This document shows, one piece after another, positions 31,810 through 40,454 of a stretch of DNA of 64,000 nt. The stretch's first letter is position 1; every line of letters starts with the position of its first letter. A program made the position numbers and the translations under genes. The notes below the pieces were generated by a model. That model did no database searches and was not told the DNA's origin. It worked only from the letters and a program-made list of their open reading frames with translations. Origin of the DNA: Azospirillum brasilense (GTDB lineage: Bacteria; Pseudomonadota; Alphaproteobacteria; Azospirillales; Azospirillaceae); the NCBI RefSeq assembly GCF_005222205.1, contig NZ_CP032345.1:2481501-2545500 (forward strand), in the 5' to 3' direction.

Positions 31810-33525
31810 TCAGCCCTTCCTGAGGACCTTGCCGCCCGTGCCGGCCATCTTCGCCCAATCCTTGGCGAAATAGGCGAAGTCGCGGGACGGGCGGCTGTAG
31901 AGGTAACCCTGCGCCAGCGGCACCCCCAGCTCCGTCAGAAGCTGCGCGTGCTCCGGCTCCTCCACCTGCTCCCCGATCAGCCCGAGACCGAGCTGGCCGC
32001 ACACGTCGACGATGGAACGCAGCATCGCCATGTCCCGCCCGTTGTTCACGGCGCCGCGGACGAAATGCCCGTCGATCTTGGCGAAATCCGCCTGGAGGCC
32101 GTAGAGCGACTGGAAGGACGTCGATCCGGCCCCGACATCGTCCAGGCAGATGCGGAAGCCGGCGGCGCGCAGCTTCTGCAGGACCTCGTTCAGCCGGGCG
32201 ATGTCGGTGACCACGACGGTCTCCGTCACCTCGACCAGCAGCTTGCGGGCCAGCTCGCCATAGGGCTCGGTCACCGCCAGGAACTGGCGCAGGAAGATCG
32301 GGCTCATCAGCGTCTTGGCGGACAGGTTGATCGCCACGTCCGGCAGGGTCGGTTCCTTGCGGTGGGCGTGCATGGTGTCCAGCACCGACTGCGTCAGCAG
32401 CAGGTCGAAGTCGTAGATCAGCCCGACATCCTCGGCGAAGGTGATGAAGTCCGCCGGGGACGGCATGCCCTCCACCCGCGTCAGCGCCTCGAGATGGTGG
32501 ACGGTGCGGGTTCCGATGTCGACGATCGGCTGGTAGACCACGAAGAAGTCGCGCTTCTCGATGGTCGCGCGCAGCCGGCCGATGCGGTCCACCGCGTCGG
32601 ACAGCATGCGCTTGGCGCCGTCCTCCAGGCTGGAGATGGTGAACTCGCCGCCCTGCGCGGAGGCGAAGGCCTGCACCGTGTAGACCAGCGCGCGCGCCGC
32701 GTCGGCGGGGTCCAGCCGCTCGTCCGACACGTCCAGCGACCAGGTGCGGATGCCGCCGGGCAGCTCGCCGCCGACGCTCTGGATGATCTGGGTGATGTGG
32801 TCCTGCACCTCCTGGCCATCGATGTCGGAGGCGTGGACGATGCCGTAGCGGTCGGTGGCCAGTTGCCCGGCGCTGTCGCCGTTGGCGGAGATCGCCCGCA
32901 GATAGGCCTCGATCCCCTGCATCACCTCGCTCGCCGCCCCTTCGGGCAGGGCGTCCACCATCGATTGGAGCCCGTCGATCAGCAGCAGGGTCAGGGCGTT
33001 GTCCAGCCCCTTCTCCCGCGCCTTGAGGATGCGGTCCTCCAGGATGTGGCTGAAGGCGTTGCCATCCAGAAGCTGGCCGGCTGCGGCCAGCGCCTCGTTC
33101 GTGTTGCGCGGACCGGAGGCCAGCAACACGGTCAGGAACAGCGACCCCGGGCAGGAGTCGAGCCGGCAACCGCCGAGCAGCGCCGGGAAGCGGTTGCCGT
33201 CGCAGCCCTGGAAGACGACGCGCGCCGGCTTGATGCGGCCCTTGTCCTGGATGCGCTTGAACAGGACGGTCACATATTTGCGGTCGTTGGGCGCCACGAC
33301 GTCGAGCAGGCTGCTGCCGACCAGGCCGCCGACGTCGCCTTCGGTGAGGCGGCAGCGCGCGCCCGCGCTGAACAGGATGGTGCCCTTCGCGTCGGTCTCG
33401 ATCAGCAGGTCGGCCGCGGCGAAGGCGAAGCCGACGAAGCGGTCGCGCTCGCGGTGCGACGGGCGCCGGACCTGCGTGTTGGTCTGCGGCACCGGGCGTC
33501 TGATCGAGTCGTGCGCAAGCTGCAT
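31810..33525 (-). CDS. PAS-EAL cyclic-di-GMP phosphodiesterase
   Basis: 571 residues: an N-terminal PAS-like fold (about 30-135), a degenerate GGDEF-like region (about 155-300, with DRYGIV where GGDEF would be) and an EAL domain (about 325-560). EAL residues needed for cyclic-di-GMP cleavage are mostly kept: EAL at 346-348, Asn of INLS near 400, Glu of EVTET near 434, the DD pair near 462, the Lys of AKID near 483 and the Gln of AQGYL near 539. The loop DDVGAGSTSF differs from the usual DDFGTGYSSL, so activity is probable, not certain. ATG 33525 is chosen over TTG 33531. Confidence 0.85.
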   Translation of the reverse strand: MQLAHDSIRRPVPQTNTQVRRPSHRERDRFVGFAFAAADLLIETDAKGTILFSAGARCRLTEGDVGGLVGSSLLDVVAPNDRKYVTVLFKRIQDKGRIKPARVVFQGCDGNRFPALLGGCRLDSCPGSLFLTVLLASGPRNTNEALAAAGQLLDGNAFSHILEDRILKAREKGLDNALTLLLIDGLQSMVDALPEGAASEVMQGIEAYLRAISANGDSAGQLATDRYGIVHASDIDGQEVQDHITQIIQSVGGELPGGIRTWSLDVSDERLDPADAARALVYTVQAFASAQGGEFTISSLEDGAKRMLSDAVDRIGRLRATIEKRDFFVVYQPIVDIGTRTVHHLEALTRVEGMPSPADFITFAEDVGLIYDFDLLLTQSVLDTMHAHRKEPTLPDVAINLSAKTLMSPIFLRQFLAVTEPYGELARKLLVEVTETVVVTDIARLNEVLQKLRAAGFRICLDDVGAGSTSFQSLYGLQADFAKIDGHFVRGAVNNGRDMAMLRSIVDVCGQLGLGLIGEQVEEPEHAQLLTELGVPLAQGYLYSRPSRDFAYFAKDWAKMAGTGGKVLRKG

Positions 33526-33721
33526 CGGCAATAGCCCGAAATTGAGAAAAAGTTTATCGAATTTCGTTCATTCATTGAGTGGAGACTAGCGATGTTCCCG
33601 CCTCGAAAAAAGCGGCAAGATTCCCCCCGGAATTTCGAGCAAAATTCCGAAAACTAGAATTTTCAATGATTTAAAGAGAAATACGATTCTGACCGCGCCG
33701 GATTATCGCACCCGGCGCGCG

Positions 33722-33779
33722 AAAAAAAACAGCGGCGGGCCGCTCCGGATCAGGAAACGGCCCGCCGCTGCGGTCAAAT
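33722..33779 (-). terminator. Intrinsic terminator of the purEK operon
   Basis: A perfect 12-base stem AGCGGCGGGCCG / CGGCCCGCCGCT with a 25-base loop, followed on the minus strand by eight T's (the A tract at 33722-33729). It begins 22 bases after the purK stop. The position and T tract make this the best terminator in the window. Confidence 0.9.
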
Positions 33780-33800
33780 GAGGGGAAACGACCGGGTTGG

Positions 33801-34883
33801 TCAGGAGCGGGGACGGAGCCTCGTCACATGGCCCATCTTGCGCCCGGGACGGGATTCGGCCTTTCCGTAGAGGTGCAGGCGGGCGCCCGGCTCGGCCATC
33901 AGCGCCGGCCAGCGGTCCGCGTCGGCGCCGATCAGGTTCTCCATCTCGGCATCCGCCACCCGCTCCACCGAGCCGAGCGGCAGGCCGCAGACGGCGCGGA
34001 CGAGCTGCTCGAACTGGCAGGAATGGCAGGCGTCCATGGTCCAGTGGCCGGAGTTGTGCGGGCGCGGCGCCATCTCGTTGACCAGCACGCCGCCGTCCGG
34101 CGTCACGAACATCTCCACCGCCAGCACGCCGACGAGGTCGAGCGCCTCGGCGATGCGGCGGGCGACCCGCTCGGCCTCCGCCGCCGTCTCCGCCGGAACG
34201 CGGGCCGGTGCGATGGTCTTGTCGAGGATGCCGTCCTTGTGCCGGTTCTCCACGGCGGGGTAGGCGGCCATGCTGCCGTCGAGCCCGCGCGCGACGATCA
34301 CCGACACCTCGCAGCTGAAGGAGACGAAGCCCTCCACGATGCCGGCGTCGGAGCCGATGGCCGCCCAGGCCTCCGCCGGGTCGCTGCCCGGCTCGATCCG
34401 CGCCTGCCCCTTGCCGTCGTAGCCGAGGCGGGTGGATTTCAGGATGCAGCGCGGGCCGATCTCCGCCACCGCCGCCGCCACCTCGTCGGCGCTGCGGGCG
34501 GCGCGCCAGGGCGCGGTGCCGATGCCCAGCGCGTTGACGAAGGACTTCTCCTCCACCCGGTCCTGGGCGACCGACAGGACCCTGCCGCCGGGGTGGACGG
34601 GCGTGAAGCGGTTCAGATGCTCAACCACGGCGACCGGGACGTTTTCCCATTCCAGGGTCACCACGTCGACGGAGCGGGCGAAGGCCTCCAGCGCGTCGAG
34701 GTCGTCCCAGCCGGCCGAGGTGACGGCCGCGGCGACCTGGGCGCCGGGGCTGCCCTGCGATCCCGGCGCGTAGACGTGCGTCTTGTAGCCCAGACGGGCG
34801 GCGGCGAGCGCGGTCATGCGGCCGAGCTGGCCGTCGCCCAGCATGCCGATGGTCGAGCCGGGCGGAAGGATGCGGTGGGCCAT
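33801..34883 (-). CDS. purK: N5-carboxyaminoimidazole ribonucleotide synthase
   Basis: 360 residues, full-length ATP-grasp enzyme of purine synthesis that carboxylates AIR with bicarbonate and ATP. It opens with STIGMLGDGQLGRMTALAAARLGYKTHVYAP; the ATP-grasp core shows ILKSTRLGYDGKGQARI and VLAVEMFVTPDGGVLVNEMAPRPHNSGHWTMDACHSCQFEQLVRAV. It starts 3 bases after the purE stop, and the product passes to PurE. The pair is followed by a strong terminator. Confidence 0.96.
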   Translation of the reverse strand: MAHRILPPGSTIGMLGDGQLGRMTALAAARLGYKTHVYAPGSQGSPGAQVAAAVTSAGWDDLDALEAFARSVDVVTLEWENVPVAVVEHLNRFTPVHPGGRVLSVAQDRVEEKSFVNALGIGTAPWRAARSADEVAAAVAEIGPRCILKSTRLGYDGKGQARIEPGSDPAEAWAAIGSDAGIVEGFVSFSCEVSVIVARGLDGSMAAYPAVENRHKDGILDKTIAPARVPAETAAEAERVARRIAEALDLVGVLAVEMFVTPDGGVLVNEMAPRPHNSGHWTMDACHSCQFEQLVRAVCGLPLGSVERVADAEMENLIGADADRWPALMAEPGARLHLYGKAESRPGRKMGHVTRLRPRS

Positions 34884-34886
34884 GGT

Positions 34887-35408
34887 TCAGGCGGGCTCGT
34901 CGACGGGGGCTTCGGCGACGGCGGCGGTCTGGCGGGCGCGCCAGGCGTCCAGCGCTTCCGCGACCGCCGGGTCCATCAGGGCAATGACCGACCCGGCGAG
35001 CAAGGCGGCGTTGATGGCCCCGGCCTTGCCGATGGCCAGCGTGCCCACCGGAACGCCGCCGGGCATCTGGACGATCGACAGCAGGCTGTCCATGCCCTTC
35101 AGCGCATGGCTTTCCACCGGGACGCCGAAGACGGGCAGGGGGGTCATGGAGGCCGCCATGCCCGGCAGGTGGGCGGCGCCGCCGGCCCCGGCGATGACCA
35201 CCTTCAGGCCGCGCTCACGGGCGGTGGTGGCGTAGTCGACGAGGCGCTGCGGGGTGCGGTGGGCGGAGACGATCCGGACCTCGTGCGGGACGCCGAGCGC
35301 GGTCAGCGTCTCGGCGGCGTGCTTCATGGTGGTCCAGTCCGACTGGCTGCCCATGATGATGCCGACCAGCGGCTTGCGGTCGGTGGTGGCGGCGATGGAT
35401 GCGGACAC
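34887..35408 (-). CDS. purE: N5-carboxyaminoimidazole ribonucleotide mutase
   Basis: 173 residues with the class I PurE signature: [39 protein letters not shown], then [52 protein letters not shown]. It rearranges N5-CAIR to CAIR. The start is GTG at 35408 with GAGGAAA about 9 bases upstream. First gene of the purEK operon. Confidence 0.96.
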   Translation of the reverse strand: MSASIAATTDRKPLVGIIMGSQSDWTTMKHAAETLTALGVPHEVRIVSAHRTPQRLVDYATTARERGLKVVIAGAGGAAHLPGMAASMTPLPVFGVPVESHALKGMDSLLSIVQMPGGVPVGTLAIGKAGAINAALLAGSVIALMDPAVAEALDAWRARQTAAVAEAPVDEPA

Positions 35409-35515
35409 GGCGCGCGCTTTCCTCTAGGTCCGGAAAGCGGCGCATTATAGAAAACGCGCGTGCGGAGTCCAGCGCGACGCGCGGCACTTCGCCGTGTTCG
35501 CGCCGAAAAGCCGCG

Positions 35516-35716
35516 TCAGGCGATGATGTCAGGCAGCATGCGGCTTTCCAGAACGGCGATCTGGTCCTTGAGCGCAAGTTTGCGCTTCTTCAGACGTTGC
35601 ATCTGAAGCTGGTCGAACGGCGCACGTTCGTGCAGTCGGGCGATCACGTCGTCGAGGTCGCGATGCTCGCTGCGAAGCGTGGCCAGTTTTTCCTTCAGCA
35701 TCTCTTGTTCGTTCAT
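35516..35716 (-). CDS. YdcH/DUF465 family small protein
   Basis: A 66-residue, all-helical, basic protein (RSEHRDLDDVIARLHERAPFDQLQMQRLKKRKLALKDQIAVLES) that matches the DUF465 family. The spacing of RDLDDVI and LKKRKLALKDQI is diagnostic. The function is unknown. It lies 108 bases upstream of purE on the same strand, with no visible terminator. Confidence 0.85.
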   Translation of the reverse strand: MNEQEMLKEKLATLRSEHRDLDDVIARLHERAPFDQLQMQRLKKRKLALKDQIAVLESRMLPDIIA

Positions 35717-35918
35717 ACGCACGGGGCCCGCTGGCTGAGCGGCGGGGACTATACCAGATTTCCGGCGCAACGGCAGTGCGAAACCACGCATTCTTCGCAG
35801 GGTTATAATCCGGTCGCCGGAATGTAATATAGTCGGAGGACCAGAACCATTGCGGTGGAGCAACGTTCTGGTATGACTACCTTTCGCAGCGGTTCCAGAC
35901 GACACGGGACAGTCATCC

Positions 35919-37004
35919 ATGACAGCAGGCAAGCGCATCGGCATTCTCACCAGCGGCGGCGACTGTGCCGGGCTGAACGCGGTCATCCGCGCGGTGGTCC
36001 ACCGGGCCGTCCTGACCTACGGCTGGCAGGTCCTGGGCATCAAGGAAGGCACCCAGGGGCTGCTGCAGCGCCCGGTGCAGTACCAGGTGCTCGACCTGCC
36101 GCAGGTTGACGGCAACATGATGCGCATGGGCGGCACGATCCTCGGCACGACCAACCGCGGCGACCCCTTCGCCTACCCGATGGCCGACGGCACGCAGAAG
36201 GACCGGTCGGACGAGATCATCGGCGGCTACCGCGAGCTGGGGCTGGACGCGCTGATCGGCATCGGCGGCGACGGCAGCTTCGCCATCCTGAAGAAGCTGG
36301 CCGACAAGGGCGGCTTCCAGATGGTCGGCATCCCCAAGACCATCGACAACGACCTCGGCCTGACCGAGGTGTCGGTCGGCTACGATACCGCCGTCGGCGT
36401 GGCGGTCGAGGCGCTCGACCGGCTCCAGCCGACCGCGGCCAGCCACGCCCGCGTCATGGTGCTGGAGGTGATGGGCCGCGACGCCGGCCACATCGCGCTG
36501 GCCGCGGGCATCGCCGGCGGCGCCGACGTGGTGCTGATCCCCGAGATCGCCTATTCCATCGAGAAGATCGCCCAGAAGATCAAGCAGGTGCGCTCGACGG
36601 GCCGCAACTTCGCGCTGGTCGTGGTGTCGGAGGCGGTGAAGACCGTGGACGGCACCGGCGTGCAGAAGCTGTTCCAGGGCGGCCAGAAGCGCTACGGCGG
36701 CATCGGCGACTACATCGGCGAGAAGATCGCCGAGGCGACAGGGGCGGAGACCCGCGTCACCGTCCTGGGCCACGTCCAGCGTGGCAGCATGCCCAGCCCG
36801 CGCGACCGTCTGGTCGCCTCGGCCTTCGGCGTGCACGCCGTGGACCTGATCGCCGAGGGCAAGTTCGACCGCATGGTCGCCTGGTCGGACCGCGGCGTCA
36901 TCGACGTGCCGATCACCGAGGCCATTGCGAAGTACGCCTGCGTGGAGCTGGACGGCGCCATGGTCAAGACCGCCCGCGGTCTGGGCATCAGCCTGGGCGA
37001 CTGA
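35919..37004 (+). CDS. pfkA: 6-phosphofructokinase, mixed-type active site
   Basis: 361 residues, PFK-A superfamily. It opens with KRIGILTSGGDCAGLNAVIRAVV; GIGGDGS is at 115-120 and IPKTIDND at 138-145. In this superfamily a Gly after the GGD pair (as here) goes with ATP as phosphate donor, while Asp goes with pyrophosphate; Lys in PKTIDND goes with the clade of PPi-dependent and plant/actinobacterial ATP enzymes. So it is most likely ATP-dependent in the mixed clade, and probably not allosterically regulated like E. coli PfkA. It catalyses the committed step of glycolysis. A TATAAT at 35804-35809 is a weak candidate -10 element for it. Confidence 0.92.
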   Translation: MTAGKRIGILTSGGDCAGLNAVIRAVVHRAVLTYGWQVLGIKEGTQGLLQRPVQYQVLDLPQVDGNMMRMGGTILGTTNRGDPFAYPMADGTQKDRSDEIIGGYRELGLDALIGIGGDGSFAILKKLADKGGFQMVGIPKTIDNDLGLTEVSVGYDTAVGVAVEALDRLQPTAASHARVMVLEVMGRDAGHIALAAGIAGGADVVLIPEIAYSIEKIAQKIKQVRSTGRNFALVVVSEAVKTVDGTGVQKLFQGGQKRYGGIGDYIGEKIAEATGAETRVTVLGHVQRGSMPSPRDRLVASAFGVHAVDLIAEGKFDRMVAWSDRGVIDVPITEAIAKYACVELDGAMVKTARGLGISLGD

Positions 37005-37036
37005 GCCGGGGGCTTGGCGGGGAGGCGGGCAGGGCC

Positions 37037-37495
37037 ATGTCAGAGAACCCGTTCTGGGACTTCTCGCTCACCGTCTACGGACGGCCGGGCGTGCCCGCCG
37101 CCTGCCTCGACCTTCAGGACCGGCTCGGCCAGGACGTGAACGTCCTGCTGTTCGCCGCCTGGGCGGGCATGGCCTGCAACGCCGACCTGCCGGCGGAGGA
37201 GCTGGGGGGGATCGACCGCGCGGTCGCCCCCTGGCGGGACGAGGTGGTCCGCCCGCTGCGCGCCGTCCGCCGCCGGGCGAAGGGCGAGGACGACACCCTC
37301 TACAAGCGTTTGAAGGCGGCGGAGCTGGAGGCGGAGCGCGTCCAGCAGGATCGCCTGTTCGCCCTGTCCGGGCTTACCCCCGCGCCGGGTGGCACCGTCG
37401 CCCTGGCCGCCGCCAACCTCTACCGGCTGGTTCCGGAGGGCGACCCGGCGGTTATGGCGCTGCTGGCGGCGCTCGCCACGTCGCCGGAGCCATGA
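37037..37495 (+). CDS. TIGR02444/DUF2390 protein
   Basis: 152 residues with the family opening ENPFWDFSLTVYGRPGVPAACLDLQDRLGQDVNVLLFAAWAGM, then the conserved PWRDEVVRPLRAVRRRAKG. It is a predicted helical, cytoplasmic protein of unknown role. It starts 32 bases after pfkA and is probably in its transcript; the GNAT gene follows 13 bases later. Confidence 0.88.
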   Translation: MSENPFWDFSLTVYGRPGVPAACLDLQDRLGQDVNVLLFAAWAGMACNADLPAEELGGIDRAVAPWRDEVVRPLRAVRRRAKGEDDTLYKRLKAAELEAERVQQDRLFALSGLTPAPGGTVALAAANLYRLVPEGDPAVMALLAALATSPEP

Positions 37496-37508
37496 CGGAG
37501 CCGGTGCG

Positions 37509-38096
37509 ATGACGACTGCGCCCGTCCTCACCTCGCCCCGGTTGATCCTGCGCCCCTGGCGCGACAGGGACGGCGACGCCTTTCATACGCTGTCGCAGAA
37601 TCCCGTGGTGATGGAGCATCTGCTGCCGCTTCCCGACCGGCAGGCCAGCGACGCGGTGATCCGGCGCATCGGCGAGCATTTCGACCGGCACGGCTTCGGT
37701 TTCTGGGCGGTGGAGCGGCCCGGACACAGCCCCTTCATCGGCTTCGTTGGACTGGCCCGCGTGACGTGGGAGGCGCCCTTCGCCCCCGCGGTGGAGGTGG
37801 GGTGGCGGCTCGACCCGGCCCATTGGGGGCAGGGGCTGGCCACCGAGGCCGCCGGGCTGGCGCTGGTCCACGGGTTCGGCGTGGTCGGTCTCGACGAGAT
37901 CGTGGCCTTCACCGTGCCGGAGAACCGGCGGTCGCGGCGCGTGATGGAACGGCTGGGAATGGAGCGCGACCCGGCGGCCGACTTCGACCACCCACGGGTT
38001 CCCGACGGCCACCGGCTGAAGCGGCACGTCCTCTACCGGATCGGGCGCGACCGCTGGCGGGCGGGAATGAAAGGGGGAGTCAGCGGACCAGGATGA
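37509..38096 (+). CDS. GNAT acetyltransferase, RimJ/RimL-like
   Basis: 195 residues. TSPRLILRPWRDRDGDAFHTLSQNP opens the RimJ-type GNAT fold. The acetyl-CoA region is VEVGWRLDPAHWGQGLATEAAGLALVHGF and the C-terminal part is DEIVAFTVPENRRSRRVMERLGM. These enzymes acetylate protein N-termini or small amines; the substrate is unknown here. It follows the TIGR02444 gene by 13 bases, and its 3' end overlaps the convergent gene at 38080-38490 by 17 bases. Confidence 0.88.
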   Translation: MTTAPVLTSPRLILRPWRDRDGDAFHTLSQNPVVMEHLLPLPDRQASDAVIRRIGEHFDRHGFGFWAVERPGHSPFIGFVGLARVTWEAPFAPAVEVGWRLDPAHWGQGLATEAAGLALVHGFGVVGLDEIVAFTVPENRRSRRVMERLGMERDPAADFDHPRVPDGHRLKRHVLYRIGRDRWRAGMKGGVSGPG

Positions 38097-38490
38097 GGCT
38101 GTTGTGGTCGCCCGTCTCGTCGGACACCTGGAAGGGCTTGCCGACATAGAAGGCTTGGCAGCGCTTGCCGCCGGACAGGCGGGTCAGCCCGGCTTCCCAC
38201 TCCTGCCCGCGCGGCCCGAGGATGCGGAGTTTCAACTGGTCGAGCAGCGGGTAGATCTGATAGCCCTCAAGGTCCAGCGGCTCGCCCTTGGCCGAGAAGG
38301 CCTCCTGGTTCAGCGTGAGCGTCTTGCCGTTGAGGTCCAGCTTGACGTCCTGCGCCCACGGGCATCCACCGCCTGCGGGCTTCTCGTTGGCGGCGGCGGG
38401 CTCAACGGTCAGAACCGCCGGGACGATGGCGCAGGTCAGGGCGAGCGCGCAGATGTTCAACGTGCTTTTCATCGGCAATGTGCTTTTCAT
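38080..38490 (-). CDS. Secreted unknown protein
   Basis: 136 residues. A signal peptide (TLNICALALTCAIVPAVLTVEPAAA) is followed by NEKPAGGGCPWAQDVKLDLNGKTLTLNQEAFSAKGEPLDLEGYQIYPLLDQLKLRILG. Two cysteines (GGCPW and KRCQAFY) may form a disulfide. No known family. The start could be 38490 or 38472: the six codons around the two ATGs are a near duplicate (MKSTLP MKSTLN). Confidence 0.7.
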   Translation of the reverse strand: MKSTLPMKSTLNICALALTCAIVPAVLTVEPAAANEKPAGGGCPWAQDVKLDLNGKTLTLNQEAFSAKGEPLDLEGYQIYPLLDQLKLRILGPRGQEWEAGLTRLSGGKRCQAFYVGKPFQVSDETGDHNSLILVR

Positions 38491-38687
38491 AGACGGAACG
38501 CGGCCCTCGCGCTGAATACCCCGGTATGATCCAGGGCATGGGTGCAGCATAAGTTTTACAAAAGTGAAATGCAACGCGGGGCTCCTCGTGGGTGGGTTGC
38601 GGGAACGGCAGGCCTTGTGACAAATCAGGCAACGGGTCCGCCCGTTTCGTCGGCTTCCAGTACCCCTTCCACCATCAGGCACGTCCC

Positions 38688-40454
38688 ATGGCGACGATCA
38701 TCGAGGCCCTTCTGGCCGCCATCGACCATCATCAGGCGGGCCGTCTAGCCGAGGCGGCGACGCTCTACGGCCGGATTCTGGAGGCCGATCCGGAGCAGCC
38801 CGACGCCGCCCAGTTCCTGGGCGTGCTCCACGCACAGACGGGCCGCCCGGCAGACGGGGCGCGGCTGCTGCGCCGGGCGCTGGCGCTGCGCCCCGACTCG
38901 GCGGGCGGGCATTCCAACCTCGCCGGCGCGCGTCAGACCATGGGCGACGCGGCGGGGGCGGAGGCCGGTTACGCCCGTGCCCTGCGGCTGGACCCGCTGC
39001 TCGCCGACGCCCACGCCAGCCGGGCCGGCGCCCTGCGCGACCTGAATCGCGTGCCGGAGGCCGCCCGTTCGGCGCAACGGGCGCTGGCGCTGCTCCCGGC
39101 CTCGGCCGATGCCCTGGTGAATCTCGCCGAAACGGCCCTGGCCGGGCGGCGGGGAGAGGAGGCGGAGCGGGCGGCCCGCCGCGCCGTCACGCTGGCGCCT
39201 GGATCGCCGGCGGCCCGGATGATGCTCGGCTCCGCCTGCGCGGCGCTCAAGCGCTGGGACGAAGCGGAAGCCGCCTACCGCGCGGCGCTGGACCGCGCCC
39301 CCGACTACGGCGCGGCCTGGGGCAATCTTGGATCGCTGCTGGCCGGGCTGGGCCGCTTCGAGGAGGCGCTGGCGGCCTTCGCCGCGGCCGGGGAGCGTGG
39401 CTTCTCCGGTCCGTCCTTGTGGTCGGCGCGCGGCAACGCGCGGCTCGCCATGGCCCGGCCGGTGGATGCCCTCGCCGACTTCGACCGGCTGCTGGAGGTC
39501 CGCCCCGGCGACGCCGGAATGCGCTGGAACCGCGGCTTCGCCCGGCTGCTGGCCGGCGACTGCGAGGGCGGCTGGCCGGAGTTCGACTGGCGCCGCCACG
39601 ACGCGCGGGCGGAACCGCCCTGGCGCCGCTTCGCCCAGCCCACCTGGACCGGCGGCGACCTCGCCGGGCGCACCATCCTGCTCTACGCCGAGCAGGGGTT
39701 GGGCGACACGCTGCAATTCGTCCGCTACGTCCCGCTGGTGGCGGCGCGCGGCGCGCGGGTGATTTTGGAGGTTCAGCCGCCCTTGATGAGCGTCCTGTCG
39801 GGCCTGCCGGGGGTGGAGCGGCTGATCGCCCGCGGCGATCCCTTGCCGGGCTTCGATCTGGAATGCCCACTGATGAGTCTGCCGCGCGCCTTCGGCACCC
39901 GATTGGATTCCGTGCCCGCCGCCGTCCCCTATCTGCATCCCGACCCGCAACGCGCCGCCGCCTGGAGCGCGCGGCTGGCGGACGGGCAGGGGCTGCGGGT
40001 CGGGCTGGTCTGGGCGGGCAACCCGCGCTTTCCCGGCGACGCGCTGCGCTCGCCCCGGCTGGCCGGCCTGCGGTCCGTTCTGGACGTGCCGGGCTTGCGG
40101 TTCTTCGGGCTTCAGAAAGGGCCGGGGCGGGAGGATCTGGAGCGGGTGCCGATGCCCTCGTCCTTCACCGACCTGGGGCCGGAGATCGCCGATTTCGCCG
40201 ACACCGCGGCGGTCATGGCCAACCTCGACCTCGTGATCTCCTCCTGCACCGGGCCGGCGCATCTGGCCGGGGCGCTCGGGGTGCCGGTCTGGGTGGTGCT
40301 GCCGCTGTCGCCGGATTGGCGCTGGCTGCTGGGGCGGGAGGACAGCCCCTGGTACCCCACCGCCCGCCTGTTCCGCCAGACGCGGGTCGGCGACTGGGCG
40401 GAGGTCGCCGGGCGCGTCGCCGACGCGCTGCGCGCCGCGGCTCTTACGACTTGA
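38688..40454 (+). CDS. TPR-repeat protein with GT9/O-GlcNAc-transferase-like domain
   Basis: 588 residues. Residues about 5-265 are at least seven TPR repeats (for example AAQFLGVLHAQTGRPADGARLLRRALALRP). Residues about 300-580 are a GT-B type domain with GRTILLYAEQGLGDTLQFVRYVPLVAARGARVILEVQPPL and the C-terminal LVISSCTGPAHLAGALGVPVWVVLPLSPDWRWLLGREDSPWYPTARLFRQ. Such TPR-glycosyltransferase fusions commonly sit in flagellin or surface glycosylation loci. Its stop overlaps the end of the convergent flgE by 11 bases. Acting on flagellar proteins is inferred from neighbourhood only. Confidence 0.85.
   Translation: MATIIEALLAAIDHHQAGRLAEAATLYGRILEADPEQPDAAQFLGVLHAQTGRPADGARLLRRALALRPDSAGGHSNLAGARQTMGDAAGAEAGYARALRLDPLLADAHASRAGALRDLNRVPEAARSAQRALALLPASADALVNLAETALAGRRGEEAERAARRAVTLAPGSPAARMMLGSACAALKRWDEAEAAYRAALDRAPDYGAAWGNLGSLLAGLGRFEEALAAFAAAGERGFSGPSLWSARGNARLAMARPVDALADFDRLLEVRPGDAGMRWNRGFARLLAGDCEGGWPEFDWRRHDARAEPPWRRFAQPTWTGGDLAGRTILLYAEQGLGDTLQFVRYVPLVAARGARVILEVQPPLMSVLSGLPGVERLIARGDPLPGFDLECPLMSLPRAFGTRLDSVPAAVPYLHPDPQRAAAWSARLADGQGLRVGLVWAGNPRFPGDALRSPRLAGLRSVLDVPGLRFFGLQKGPGREDLERVPMPSSFTDLGPEIADFADTAAVMANLDLVISSCTGPAHLAGALGVPVWVVLPLSPDWRWLLGREDSPWYPTARLFRQTRVGDWAEVAGRVADALRAAALTT

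Noticed and set aside
35740..35918. Riboswitch or promoter upstream of pfkA and the YdcH-like gene
   Set aside because: A TATAAT is at 35804-35809, but no clear -35 box matches it and I see no conserved aptamer pattern. It is kept only as a remark in the pfkA entry.
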